Made by a program: the position numbers and the translations under genes. The notes below the pieces were generated by a model that was not told the DNA's origin, did no database searches, and saw only the letters and a list, made by a program, of their open reading frames with translations. A DNA stretch of 64,000 nucleotides from Acidobacteriota bacterium (GTDB lineage Bacteria > Acidobacteriota > Terriglobia > Terriglobales > Acidobacteriaceae), in contig QIAP01000036.1 of assembly GCA_003225075.1 (NCBI GenBank), positions 43,265-107,264 of the forward strand. Reading direction: 5' to 3'. How positions within the stretch are numbered: position 1 is the first letter of the stretch; every line of letters begins with the position of its first letter. This document shows positions 37,464 to 44,592 of this stretch, one piece after another.

Positions 37464-37526
37464 TGAATCTAAACTGTCTGTAGGACGGGATAAGGCATTC
37501 ATTATCAGTATTAAGAGGACGTGATC

Positions 37527-37754
37527 ATGGGCAAACGACGCGGCAATCCGAACTGGGGCAAGCCCGAACCGATTGGGCCCATTACCCCGACAGTCACCGA
37601 ATTCGAGCAGGTAGTGCGCGAATATAAGCTCTCCCCCGACCAGTACTTGCGCTCCACGCGGTTGCGCGAGTGGGCGCGCCGCAACAAGAACTCCAAGTAC
37701 ATTCCCGAGCCCCTTTTGGAGGCTTGGGGATTCGAAATTGAATCCACGCTCTAA
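37527..37754 (+). CDS. Small conserved basic protein, unknown function
   Basis: 75 residues, MGKRRGNPNWGKPEPIGPIT then TEFEQVVREYKLSPDQYLRS and REWARRNKNSKYIPEPLLEA. Basic, no membrane segment or Cys; the N-terminal GNPNWGKP stretch looks like a nucleic-acid-binding tail and the middle like two short helices. I know of no named family. AAGAGGA lies 8 bases before the ATG; a GTG two codons earlier is possible. A clear terminator follows, so it is a single-gene unit. Confidence 0.75.
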   Translation: MGKRRGNPNWGKPEPIGPITPTVTEFEQVVREYKLSPDQYLRSTRLREWARRNKNSKYIPEPLLEAWGFEIESTL

Positions 37755-37775
37755 GAGACACTGCCGAAACACGCT

Positions 37776-37800
37776 AGGGCCGCCTGATCGCGGCCCTTTT
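37776..37800 (+). terminator. Intrinsic terminator
   Basis: 8-bp GC-rich stem (arms 37776-37783, AGGGCCGC, and 37790-37797) with a six-base loop and a run of T directly after, 22 bases past the stop of the 75-residue protein. Confidence 0.88.
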
Positions 37801-37949
37801 GCTTTTTGCGTCTCTTCTTACCGTTCGCCCGCCAACTACCCTTCGCCCTCCAACCCTCATCCAAGAGCCGGCATGATGATGCATGATCTTGCATCTGGCA
37901 ACTTCAACACCATCATGGAACACGACTCGGAATAACTTTCACCATTCCT

Positions 37950-38564
37950 ATGCTCGCAACCATGAAGCTCCCGGCGCACGAACTGCTGGCCTTGCTGGTC
38001 GCCACCAGCTTCGCTGCCGGACTGAACCTCTACGCCACCGTCGCCACCCTCGGCCTGCTCTCCCGCGCCGGCGTGTTACCGCTTCCCCCCGCCCTCCAAT
38101 TGCTGGACAACTGGTACGTCATCGCCATCAGCGCCGCACTCTTCCTCATCGAATTTTTCGCCGACAAGGTCCCCGCCTTCGACCTGATCTGGAACGCGCT
38201 GCATACATTCATCCGAGTCCCAATTGCCGGATTGCTCGCCTATCGCGCCACCGCGCAGCTTTCTCCCACCCAGCAAATCCTCGCCGCCGTCCTCGGATCA
38301 GCCATCGCCCTCGCCGCCCACGGCGGCAAGACCGCAGCCCGTGCCGCAGTCACGCCGTCGCCCGAACCACTCTCCAATATCACGCTCAGCCTCGGCGAGG
38401 ACGCGCTAGCCATCTCCCTCACCTGGTTCGCCACCAAACACCCCTACATCGCCGCCGCCATCGTCCTGTGGCTGATAGTCGTGATCATCACCTTAATCCG
38501 CTGGGTCGTACGCTCCCTGCGCGCCCTATTCCGCGGCGCCGAACATGAAATCGCCAAACCGTAA
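37950..38564 (+). CDS. DUF4126 family membrane protein
   Basis: 204 residues with four to five transmembrane helices: LLALLVATSFAAGLNLYATV, NWYVIAISAALFLIEFFADK, PIAGLLAYRATAQLSPTQQI, AAVLGSAIALAAHGGKTAAR and the C-terminal IAAAIVLWLIVVIITLIRWV. FAAGLNLYATVATLGLLSR and FFADKVPAFDLIWNALHTFI are the family hallmarks. Function is unknown. It may begin at MKLPAHEL (codon 5). A GC hairpin lies 57 bases after the stop. Confidence 0.88.
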   Translation: MLATMKLPAHELLALLVATSFAAGLNLYATVATLGLLSRAGVLPLPPALQLLDNWYVIAISAALFLIEFFADKVPAFDLIWNALHTFIRVPIAGLLAYRATAQLSPTQQILAAVLGSAIALAAHGGKTAARAAVTPSPEPLSNITLSLGEDALAISLTWFATKHPYIAAAIVLWLIVVIITLIRWVVRSLRALFRGAEHEIAKP

Positions 38565-38620
38565 AAACGCGCGTCTCACTTATTGTCATTCGAAAGCCGC
38601 AGGCCGCTCTGCTCGTGTGG

Positions 38621-38640
38621 GGCGGACACTCTTGTCCGCC
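38621..38640 (+). repeat. GGCGGACA hairpin, possible terminator or dispersed repeat
   Basis: Perfect 8-bp inverted repeat (38621-38628 and 38633-38640) with a CTCT loop. No adjacent T-run. Hairpins of this sequence in intergenic DNA recur in acidobacterial genomes as far as I recall, so it may be a dispersed repeat. Confidence 0.5.
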
Positions 38641-38792
38641 GCCTTTGATCTTAGTTTTTGACGAGGCAGCGGGCACCGCGGACGACGAAGAACTCGACGC
38701 CGAAGAAGATGATCACGAGGAGCAAGTGGCTCAGGCCGACGCCGAGGACGCCAACGCTTGAGCTGCACCCTTTTTGCTACAATCGCCTCAAG

Positions 38793-40022
38793 ATGACGCC
38801 GCCATCGCCATTCACCGACGTCCCCACCGCGATCGAGGAGATTCGCGCCGGCCGCATGATCGTCGTCGTGGACGATGAAGACCGCGAGAACGAAGGTGAT
38901 CTAACTCTTGCCGCAGAAAAGGTTACGCCTGAAACCATTAACTTCATGGCGAAGTATGGACGCGGCCTGATCTGCCTCGCCATGACCGACGACCGCCTGG
39001 AGCATCTGCGCATCGGGCCGATGACGGCGGAGAATACTTCGCAATATGGCACCGCCTTTTGCGAAGCCATTGACGCCCGCGAGGGCGTGACCACCGGCAT
39101 CTCGGCTTACGATCGCGCCCGCACTATTAAAGTCGCCATCGATCCCGCCACCCGGCCCGCGGACCTCGCGCGCCCCGGCCACGTCTTTCCGCTGCGAGCC
39201 CGCAAAGGTGGCGTGCTGGTGCGCGCTGGACAGACCGAAGCGTCCGTTGATCTCGCGCGCCTGGCTGGCCTCATCCCCGCCGGGGTGATCTGCGAAATCA
39301 TGAAAGACGATGGGACCATGGCGCGCGTCCCTGACCTGATCGAGTTCTGCAAGCTTCACAATTTCAAGATGCTCACCGTCGCCGCGCTCATTCGCTATCG
39401 CATGGCGCACGAACGCTACGTCCACCGCGTCGGCGAAGCTCTGGTGGACACGCCCCACGGCGAATTCCGCCTGATCGCCTACGAAAGCGAAGTGGACGGC
39501 GGCGAGTCCCACGTGGCGCTAGTCCGGGGAGATATTGGGAGCGAGGTCGGCAGGGATCGCCGTGACGAACGCGGGGGGGACGCTCAGAACAAAGTCGAGA
39601 CAAGCGACGAGCCCGTACTGGTGCGCATGCACGCTCATTGCCTGCTGGGAGACGTCTTCGGAGCGACGACTTGCGATTGCCGCGCCACCGTCGAAGGCTC
39701 CATGAAAGCCATCGCCCGCGCCGGCCGTGGCGCCCTGATCTACCTGCATCAGACATCCAAAGGATTTTCCGTAGAACGCGTGGGAGATCGAACCGCACTG
39801 GCCTTCCATCGCGACAAGCGCCAGCCATCTCTGCCTGAGAGCGAGCGAAAAATTCAGCGCGAAATCGGCATCGGGGCCCAGATCCTCTCCGACCTGAACC
39901 TGCGTCGTATCCGTCTGCTGACCAACCACCCACGAAAAGTCGCAGCCCTGGAAGGATTCGGCATCGAGATCGTCGAACAGGTGCCGGTACCACTGGAAAA
40001 AATGAAACCAGAAAAAGTTTAG
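38793..40022 (+). CDS. ribBA: DHBP synthase fused to a degenerate GTP cyclohydrolase II domain
   Basis: Riboflavin synthesis. Residues 1-205 are 3,4-dihydroxy-2-butanone-4-phosphate synthase with intact [16 protein letters not shown] and [18 protein letters not shown]. Residues 210-409 follow the cyclohydrolase II fold: [16 protein letters not shown] keeps the three zinc Cys, but the catalytic QEGRGIGL segment is replaced by [14 protein letters not shown], and the following AYALQD-type helix is also unlike active enzymes; the C-terminal [20 protein letters not shown] is normal. About 25 extra charged residues sit at the start of the second half ([17 protein letters not shown]). This resembles 'RibBX' proteins that have lost GTP cyclohydrolase activity. 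The ATG at 38793 is the expected start; the frame is open earlier without support. Confidence 0.88.
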   Translation: MTPPSPFTDVPTAIEEIRAGRMIVVVDDEDRENEGDLTLAAEKVTPETINFMAKYGRGLICLAMTDDRLEHLRIGPMTAENTSQYGTAFCEAIDAREGVTTGISAYDRARTIKVAIDPATRPADLARPGHVFPLRARKGGVLVRAGQTEASVDLARLAGLIPAGVICEIMKDDGTMARVPDLIEFCKLHNFKMLTVAALIRYRMAHERYVHRVGEALVDTPHGEFRLIAYESEVDGGESHVALVRGDIGSEVGRDRRDERGGDAQNKVETSDEPVLVRMHAHCLLGDVFGATTCDCRATVEGSMKAIARAGRGALIYLHQTSKGFSVERVGDRTALAFHRDKRQPSLPESERKIQREIGIGAQILSDLNLRRIRLLTNHPRKVAALEGFGIEIVEQVPVPLEKMKPEKV

Positions 40023-40175
40023 AGAGTTACTTGCGCTCAAGAATTGTTAAAGCAGAACTTGAAAGAAGAAAGAATCCAGAAGAAGAAAAGAAGAGAACGC
40101 TGGCAGAAAGATTTGTAAAGACGCAGCTGGCAACGACTGGATTGGCGCCGAATCCGCCAAAAATTTACGATCCGA

Positions 40176-40439
40176 TCAAAACGGCTTGCGCACGACGACT
40201 TCGCTTTCGTGAATAAAAAATTGCGTCGAACACTTGTCCGATCCGCAAATCACAGGCAGCAATCCAGCAACCTGTTTGCGCGTAATTAAACCCAAAGTTC
40301 CGCACGCAGGACACGACAACACAGCCCAATAAGGATCGTCCTTCTCGCCGACTTCGCCCGCGTTTTCCAGCACGAACACAGTTCCTGGAACCATCTGCTC
40401 GGGAAGCCACTCACTCACGATGTTCAGTTCTCCAATCAT
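40176..40439 (-). CDS. Zinc-ribbon hypothetical protein
   Basis: 87 residues. CPACGTLGLITRKQVAGLLP then VICGSDKCSTQFFIHES gives four Cys (CxxC...CxxxxC) in a zinc-ribbon layout, with beta-rich flanks (PGTVFVLENAGEVGEKDDPY). No family name. It has no signal peptide, so it is cytoplasmic, perhaps a nucleic-acid or protein-binding adaptor. It follows the MerR gene on the same strand after 21 bases and may be co-transcribed. Confidence 0.7.
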   Translation of the reverse strand: MIGELNIVSEWLPEQMVPGTVFVLENAGEVGEKDDPYWAVLSCPACGTLGLITRKQVAGLLPVICGSDKCSTQFFIHESEVVVRKPF

Positions 40440-40460
40440 CTTGCCTCCGAACGTTCCTGT

Positions 40461-40940
40461 TTATGAAGCCGTTCGTTCCTGCCCTGACGTCCGACCAACG
40501 CTCGAATCCGACGCGCTGCACTTTCTCCCGTTGCGAATATCCGCTCGCATTTGCCGAACCGCATCACTGAGACAGATCGCCAGCATCGGCTGTCGCGCAT
40601 TCTTCAGGATGTCCACAATCTGCCGCGCCGAAGTTTCCAGATACAGATTCGTCCCATCGGTGAGCAAGTGATAATCGGACGCAGCGCTCACCGTCTCCGC
40701 CAGCCGCTTGCCGAACTCCCGCTGCAGGAAACGCACCACCTTGCGCACACGCTGCAGAGGAAATCCGCGGCGACGCAGCTCGCAAATCACCGCGACCTCC
40801 ACCAAATCATCCATGGAATAGAGACGACGATGTCCTTCGCGGGCGGGAACCACGATGCGGCGTTCGTCCCACCACTGCAACTGACGAGGAGTGATTCCGG
40901 TTAAGGCGACTACTTCTCGCGATGTAAAGCGCTTTTGCAT
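40461..40940 (-). CDS. MerR-family transcriptional regulator
   Basis: 159 residues from the ATG at 40940 (MQKRFTSREVVALTGI). The MerR helix-turn-helix and wing are clear: TSREVVALTGITPRQLQWWD, ERRIVVPAREGHRRLYSMDD, LVEVAVICELRRRGFPLQRV. The coiled-coil and C-terminal region (RKVVRFLQREFGKRLAETVS) carry no metal-binding Cys pair, so it is not a metal sensor of the classical kind. Two AT-rich GTTTnAAAC sites lie just upstream and are its likely operators. Confidence 0.9.
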   Translation of the reverse strand: MQKRFTSREVVALTGITPRQLQWWDERRIVVPAREGHRRLYSMDDLVEVAVICELRRRGFPLQRVRKVVRFLQREFGKRLAETVSAASDYHLLTDGTNLYLETSARQIVDILKNARQPMLAICLSDAVRQMRADIRNGRKCSASDSSVGRTSGQERTAS

Positions 40941-40950
40941 TTTGCCTGAA

Positions 40951-40991
40951 AAACGTTTAAAACACAAAATGGCAAGAATGTTTGAAACATT
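40951..40991. promoter_or_regulatory. Paired GTTTnAAAC palindromes upstream of merR
   Basis: GTTTAAAAC at 40955-40963 and GTTTGAAAC at 40980-40988, the latter inside the 15-bp palindrome AATGTTTGAAACATT (40977-40991). Centres are 25 bp apart and the first site ends 15 bases before the ATG, fitting autoregulation. Confidence 0.55.
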
Positions 40992-41088
40992 TTAGGCGCG
41001 CCGCGTGCATTGTCAAGAAAAGATTTTTGGCAAGAGGGTGACTTGCGGAGTTCCCGGCGGGGGTCCGAGGTCTCAGCATTGACTGGCG

Positions 41089-41310
41089 CTAGGAGGTTTG
41101 TCCTCCGCCCACGAAGTGGACGATCTCCAGGTGGTCGCCGTCGGAAAGCTGGGTTTGTGGCCACTGCTCGCGCGGGATGATGTTGTGGTTAAGTTCGATG
41201 GCGACTCGATCGGATTTCATTCCCATGTTTTCGATGAGCGCGGAGAGGGACAAGGGCGCGTCAAAATTGCGGGTTTCACCATTGATTTCGATTTTCACTG
41301 CAGCTCTCAC
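41089..41310 (-). CDS. thiS: ThiS-like sulfur carrier with C-terminal extension
   Basis: Ubiquitin-fold sulfur carrier, normally thiocarboxylated on a terminal Gly-Gly for thiazole synthesis in thiamine biosynthesis. 73 residues: KIEINGETRNFDAPLSLSAL, then RVAIELNHNIIPREQWPQTQ and DGDHLEIVHFVGGG. Three further residues, QTS, follow the Gly run before the stop, so the tail must be trimmed before activation or the protein serves another pathway. No thiG, thiF or JAMM peptidase gene is adjacent. Start is GTG, overlapping the stop of the upstream gene (GTGA). Confidence 0.85.
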   Translation of the reverse strand: MRAAVKIEINGETRNFDAPLSLSALIENMGMKSDRVAIELNHNIIPREQWPQTQLSDGDHLEIVHFVGGGQTS

Positions 41311-41894
41311 TCGAGCTTACGCAGGCGGAACTTGCGGGTGGCGGTGCGTCCGGCGTAGTTGGCCTGGACCAGCACGGAGGAATCTGGCAGGGCGGTTTCT
41401 TCGGACTCGATTTTTACTTCGGCGTGGCCGCCAGCGTCGGTCATCGCCTGAGTGTAAAACGGTGCGGCGTCGGGCCGTGCAAATCGAAAGGTGAGGCGCG
41501 CGCCCTCGACGGCTGAGCCTCCGTCGGTTACGCGCAGGCGCATAATGAGGTTGCGATCGGCGTGCACCGAACCGGCGTTGAGCCATTGCAGGTCGAGTTC
41601 TTTGACGCCGGCGAGGGTTTCGGGCGTATCGCGCTTATCCAGAATGCTGTGTACACGGCCGTCGCGGATGGAGTCCAGCACCAGGCGGTGCTGATCGCGC
41701 AGGATCTGCTCCTTCATCTGATCGGTGAATCCGCCGTGGGATAGTTTTTCGGCGTAGGATGTGGCGCGCTTCCCTACGCAGCGGCCGCGGACGAAAACCT
41801 GGGTTTGCAGTATCAGCTCATTCTCGCGAGCCTCGCTTTGCACGTGGTAAACCGTTTCGCCGTGTTTTACGTCAGTATTAAAACCAAAAATCAT
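41307..41894 (-). CDS. Conserved hypothetical protein
   Basis: 195 residues from the ATG at 41894 (MIFGFNTDVKHGETVYHVQS); a GTG at 41909 would add five. Two parts: an N-terminal segment with EARENELILQTQVFVRGRCV, GKRATSYAEKLSHGGFTDQM and LRDQHRLVLDSIRDG, and a C-terminal beta-sandwich resembling an Ig-like or carboxypeptidase-regulatory fold (LIMRLRVTDGGSAVEGARLT, HAEVKIESEETALPDSSVLV). No family assigned. Coupled to the ThiS-like gene by a four-base overlap. Confidence 0.65.
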   Translation of the reverse strand: MIFGFNTDVKHGETVYHVQSEARENELILQTQVFVRGRCVGKRATSYAEKLSHGGFTDQMKEQILRDQHRLVLDSIRDGRVHSILDKRDTPETLAGVKELDLQWLNAGSVHADRNLIMRLRVTDGGSAVEGARLTFRFARPDAAPFYTQAMTDAGGHAEVKIESEETALPDSSVLVQANYAGRTATRKFRLRKLE

Positions 41895-41976
41895 GAGAAC
41901 TCGATTCACATCCTCGAGAAAAAATCTTTTCCCAGACTAAACCATCTAATTAAACCAGCATAGACGACTGTGTCGC

Positions 41977-42005
41977 TTGACACTACCGAATACCAAATCT
42001 AATCT
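41977..42005 (+). promoter_or_regulatory. Candidate promoter of the nuo operon
   Basis: TTGACA at 41977-41982, 17-bp spacer, TAATCT at 42000-42005. The -35 is perfect, the -10 only partial. It lies 45 bases before the nuoA start in the 156-base divergent gap. Confidence 0.45.
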
Positions 42006-42050
42006 AGAACGTTTAGGCACTGCTTGGCGCGAATTATATATAGCTCCCCT

Positions 42051-42446
42051 ATGCCGGACAATTACTTCGCCCGCTACCTGCCCTTATTGATTCACTTCCT
42101 GCTGGCGTGCGTCGTGGCGAGCGCCCTGGTGGTGCTGTCTCAGATTATCGGATACCGCAAGCCGACGAGGGCCAAACTTTCTCCTTATGAATGCGGCATG
42201 ATTCCGGTGGGAGATGCCCGCCAGCGCTTCTCGGTCAAATTCTATCTAGTAGCTATGTTGTTCATCCTGTTCGATGTTGAGGCAGTTTTCCTCTATCCCT
42301 GGGCGGTGGTACTGCGGCGGCTCAAAATGTTCGGATTCTGGGAGATGTTGGTATATATCGGCATCGTTCTGGTGGGCTTCTTTTACATCTGGAAAAAGGG
42401 AGCTTTGGACTGGAATGAACCCGCCGCGGGTCGAGGCGGGATGTAA
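42051..42446 (+). CDS. nuoA: NADH-quinone oxidoreductase subunit A
   Basis: Membrane subunit of respiratory complex I that helps close the quinone site. 131 residues with three transmembrane helices and the conserved loop KLSPYECGMIPVGDARQRFS, then FYLVAMLFILFDVEAVFLYP (acidic residues in helix 2). First gene of a run of twelve nuo genes. Its stop overlaps the nuoC start by one base; in most bacteria nuoB lies at this point. Confidence 0.96.
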   Translation: MPDNYFARYLPLLIHFLLACVVASALVVLSQIIGYRKPTRAKLSPYECGMIPVGDARQRFSVKFYLVAMLFILFDVEAVFLYPWAVVLRRLKMFGFWEMLVYIGIVLVGFFYIWKKGALDWNEPAAGRGGM

Positions 42447-42943
42447 TGCCCCTTTCCCCAGCCATTACCGATTTGGAAGAGCTGAAAGATCACCCTGCCC
42501 TGGCGCTGCTGTTGGCTTGGAATGCTGCCGCCGTGGAATCTGCAAAATACGATCGGGACGAGATCACTATTTACGTGGAGCGGTCGTCGATTCGTGATGC
42601 TTGCGTTTTGCTGCGAGACAACCGCAAATGTCCGTTTAACTTTCTTGCGGATGTTACTTGCGTGGATTGGCATCCTTCGGAGCCGCGCTTTGAAGTCATT
42701 TATCACCTGCTGTCGATTCCGCAAAAAGAACGGGTGCGACTTAAAGTTCGACTTGAGGGTTCCAGCCCGGTGATCGAAACGGTTACATCGGTGTGGCCGG
42801 CAGCGAATTTTTTCGAGCGCGAAGTTTTTGACCTCTTTGGTGTGCGCTTCACGGGTCATCCCTATTTGCGGCGCCTGTTGATGCCGGAGGATTGGGAGGG
42901 TAACCCCATGCGCAAGGACTATCCGGTAGAGGGTTATCGCTAG
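42446..42943 (+). CDS. nuoC: NADH-quinone oxidoreductase subunit C
   Basis: Peripheral-arm subunit (30 kDa type) that packs against NuoD at the quinone site. 165 residues: FLADVTCVDWHPSEPRFEVI, HLLSIPQKERVRLKV, SVWPAANFFEREVFDLFGVR and the C-terminal hallmark LLMPEDWEGNPMRKDYPVEG. Not fused to NuoD. Begins on the last base of the nuoA stop. Confidence 0.96.
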   Translation: MPLSPAITDLEELKDHPALALLLAWNAAAVESAKYDRDEITIYVERSSIRDACVLLRDNRKCPFNFLADVTCVDWHPSEPRFEVIYHLLSIPQKERVRLKVRLEGSSPVIETVTSVWPAANFFEREVFDLFGVRFTGHPYLRRLLMPEDWEGNPMRKDYPVEGYR

Positions 42944-42944
42944 C

Positions 42945-44150
42945 ATGTCGCACCTAACCGCCACACCCGTGATCGAGCCCGGTCAGGATCGCACCATGAT
43001 CCTGAACATGGGACCGCACCATCCGTCAACCCACGGCGTGCTGCGACTCATCCTGGAAATTGATGGCGAGACCATTGTGCGGATCATGCCTGATATCGGC
43101 TACCTGCATACTGGAATTGAGAAGACCTGCGAAGCCAAGTTCTACCAGCAAGTGGTGCCGCTGACTGATCGCATCGACTATCTCTGCCCGCTTACCAATA
43201 ACCTGTGCTACGTGCTGGCGGTGGAAAAACTTTTGGGACTGGAAATACCCCCGAAAGCGCAGTGGATGCGGGTGATGCTCAACGAACTTACTCGCATTAA
43301 CTCGCACCTGGTGTGGCTGGGAACGCACGCTCTGGACATCGGGGCTATGTCGGTTTTCCTTTATTGTTTCCGGGAGCGCGAGGACATTCTGCGGCTGTTC
43401 GAGATGGTGAGCGGGCAGCGTATGATGACGTCCTATTTCCGTATTGGCGGATTGGCGCTGGAGCCGCCGCTGGGATTCTTCGAGCGGGTACGCCAATTTG
43501 CCAACCGCTTTCCGGAAAAAGTGAATGAGTACGAAAACCTGCTGACCGGAAATCCGATTTGGGGGATGCGTACCAAGGGAGTCGCCCGCATCACTGCCGC
43601 AGATGCGATTGCGCTAGGCGCGAGCGGTCCGACCCTGCGGGGTAGCGGCGTGGACTTCGATTTACGCCGCGATATGCCTTATTCCGGCTATGAGAATTTC
43701 AAGTTCAATGTGCCGGTGTTGCAGGACGGCGATGTGTTTGCGCGGTATCTCTGCCGGGTGCGAGAGATGCGGGAGTCGATCGCCATGGTGCAACAGGCGT
43801 TGAATGGGATGCCGGAGGGTCCGATCAAAGCCGACGCGCCCAAAGTTATTTTGCCGGACCGCGAAAAGATGAAGACTGAGATGGAAGCTCTCATCTATCA
43901 CTTTAAGATCATTACCGAGGGCTTCAGCGTGCCCGCCGGCGAGGTGTACCAAGCGGTGGAGTCACCGCGCGGCGAAATGGGTTACTACGTGGTCAGCGAC
44001 GGGACTGCTAAGCCATACCGAGTGCACATGCGGGCGGCATGCCTCGCCAATCTCCAATTGTTGCCACAGATGTGTGAAGGGAGACTGCTTGCGGACGTAG
44101 TGGCGGCGATTGGGAGCATTGATATTGTGCTGGGGGAGATCGACCGGTAG
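42945..44150 (+). CDS. nuoD: NADH-quinone oxidoreductase subunit D
   Basis: 49-kDa type subunit carrying the quinone-binding pocket, related to [NiFe]-hydrogenase large subunits. 401 residues: LNMGPHHPSTHGVLRLILEI with the quinone-contacting His, PDIGYLHTGIEKTCEAKFYQ, DRIDYLCPLTNNLCYVLAVE, INSHLVWLGTHALDIGAMSV, and the C-terminal ESPRGEMGYYVVSDGTAKPY and IGSIDIVLGEIDR. Starts one base after the nuoC stop. An AT-rich inverted-repeat element begins within 10 bases of its stop. Confidence 0.97.
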   Translation: MSHLTATPVIEPGQDRTMILNMGPHHPSTHGVLRLILEIDGETIVRIMPDIGYLHTGIEKTCEAKFYQQVVPLTDRIDYLCPLTNNLCYVLAVEKLLGLEIPPKAQWMRVMLNELTRINSHLVWLGTHALDIGAMSVFLYCFREREDILRLFEMVSGQRMMTSYFRIGGLALEPPLGFFERVRQFANRFPEKVNEYENLLTGNPIWGMRTKGVARITAADAIALGASGPTLRGSGVDFDLRRDMPYSGYENFKFNVPVLQDGDVFARYLCRVREMRESIAMVQQALNGMPEGPIKADAPKVILPDREKMKTEMEALIYHFKIITEGFSVPAGEVYQAVESPRGEMGYYVVSDGTAKPYRVHMRAACLANLQLLPQMCEGRLLADVVAAIGSIDIVLGEIDR

Positions 44151-44159
44151 AAGAATTTG

Positions 44160-44187
44160 TAATTGAGTAATTTGTAATTTGTAATTT
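44160..44187 (+). repeat. Left inverted arm of nuoD/E element
   Basis: 28 bases of GTAATT-type units; pairs with 44548-44575. Its inner edge ends one base before the GTG of the enclosed gene. Confidence 0.85.
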
Positions 44188-44188
44188 T

Positions 44189-44532
44189 GTGCCAACGCCT
44201 GAAGAGTTGCGAGATCGCACAAAGGCATTTGCGCTGCGGGTGATTCGGTTATACCGGGCATTACCGGCGGCGGCGGAGGCCCAGATTATCGGCAAACAGC
44301 TGCTTCGGTTGCGGCGAATTGCCGGGCCGCTTGCCGTGCCAGATCTCGGGCCGAATTTGCTGCGAGGTTAGGCATCGTTGTGGAAGAAGCCGATGAAACT
44401 ATGCTTTGGCTGGAGCTGCTCGCTGATTCCGGCGTCGTCCGTAACGAGCGACTTAGGCCACTGCAAACGGAGGCACGAGAACTGACAGCTTTGTTCACAG
44501 CCTCCCAACATACAACTCGCGGGCGCCGCTGA
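44189..44532 (+). pseudogene. Four-helix-bundle protein (S23/IVP family), frameshifted
   Basis: S23-family proteins (PF05635/TIGR02436) are small helical bundles first seen in 23S rRNA intervening sequences; their role is unknown. The GTG-started frame gives MPTPEELRDRTKAFALRVIR and LYRALPAAAEAQIIGKQLLR, a normal family N-terminus, then reads nonsense to a stop at 44371. The rest of the family sequence is in another frame from 44308: VAANCRAACRARSRAEFAAR, LGIVVEEADETMLWLELLAD, ending GRR-stop at 44532. Members normally have about four residues (SGTS) between LLR and VAAN; a 13-bp deletion between CGGT repeats would explain both the loss and the frameshift. About 118 residues when intact. Confidence 0.85.
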
Positions 44533-44547
44533 AGATTGGTTGCTGGC

Positions 44548-44575
44548 AAATTGCAAATTACAAATTAGTCAATTA
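44548..44575 (-). repeat. Right inverted arm of nuoD/E element
   Basis: Complement of the left arm at 26 of 28 positions. It ends 17 bases before the nuoE ATG, and no Shine-Dalgarno lies between. Confidence 0.85.
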
Positions 44576-44592
44576 CCCGATTTTGGTTAACA

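Larger units (their letters stand above)
44151..44592 (+). mobile_element. Inverted-repeat element enclosing a four-helix-bundle gene (copy 1)
   Basis: Fills the nuoD-nuoE gap. Left arm 44160-44187 and right arm 44548-44575 are inverted repeats matching at 26 of 28 positions, built from TAATTTG/TAATTGAG-type units. Between them is a broken S23/IVP-family gene. The organisation (long stem plus four-helix-bundle ORF) is that of the intervening sequences of bacterial 23S rRNA genes, but here placed in a protein operon. No transposase is present. Confidence 0.7.

Noticed and set aside
38565..38792. FMN riboswitch before ribBA
   Set aside because: None of the conserved FMN aptamer stretches is present in the 228 bases.
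38658..38792. Upstream start for ribBA
   Set aside because: The extra 45 residues are basic low-complexity sequence in a frame unlike any RibB N-terminus.
40031..40216. 61-codon TTG-started frame rich in Lys/Glu after ribBA
   Set aside because: No ribosome site, composition follows from the purine tract, and it overlaps the end of the zinc-ribbon gene.
42015..42028. Sigma-54-like site AGGCAC-N4-TGGC before nuoA
   Set aside because: Spacing fits but the -12 lacks TTGC and complex I operons are not usually sigma-54 dependent; the TTGACA element is better.
41895..42050. TPP riboswitch for the ThiS-like gene
   Set aside because: No CUGAGA-type aptamer core on the minus strand upstream of the two-gene unit.
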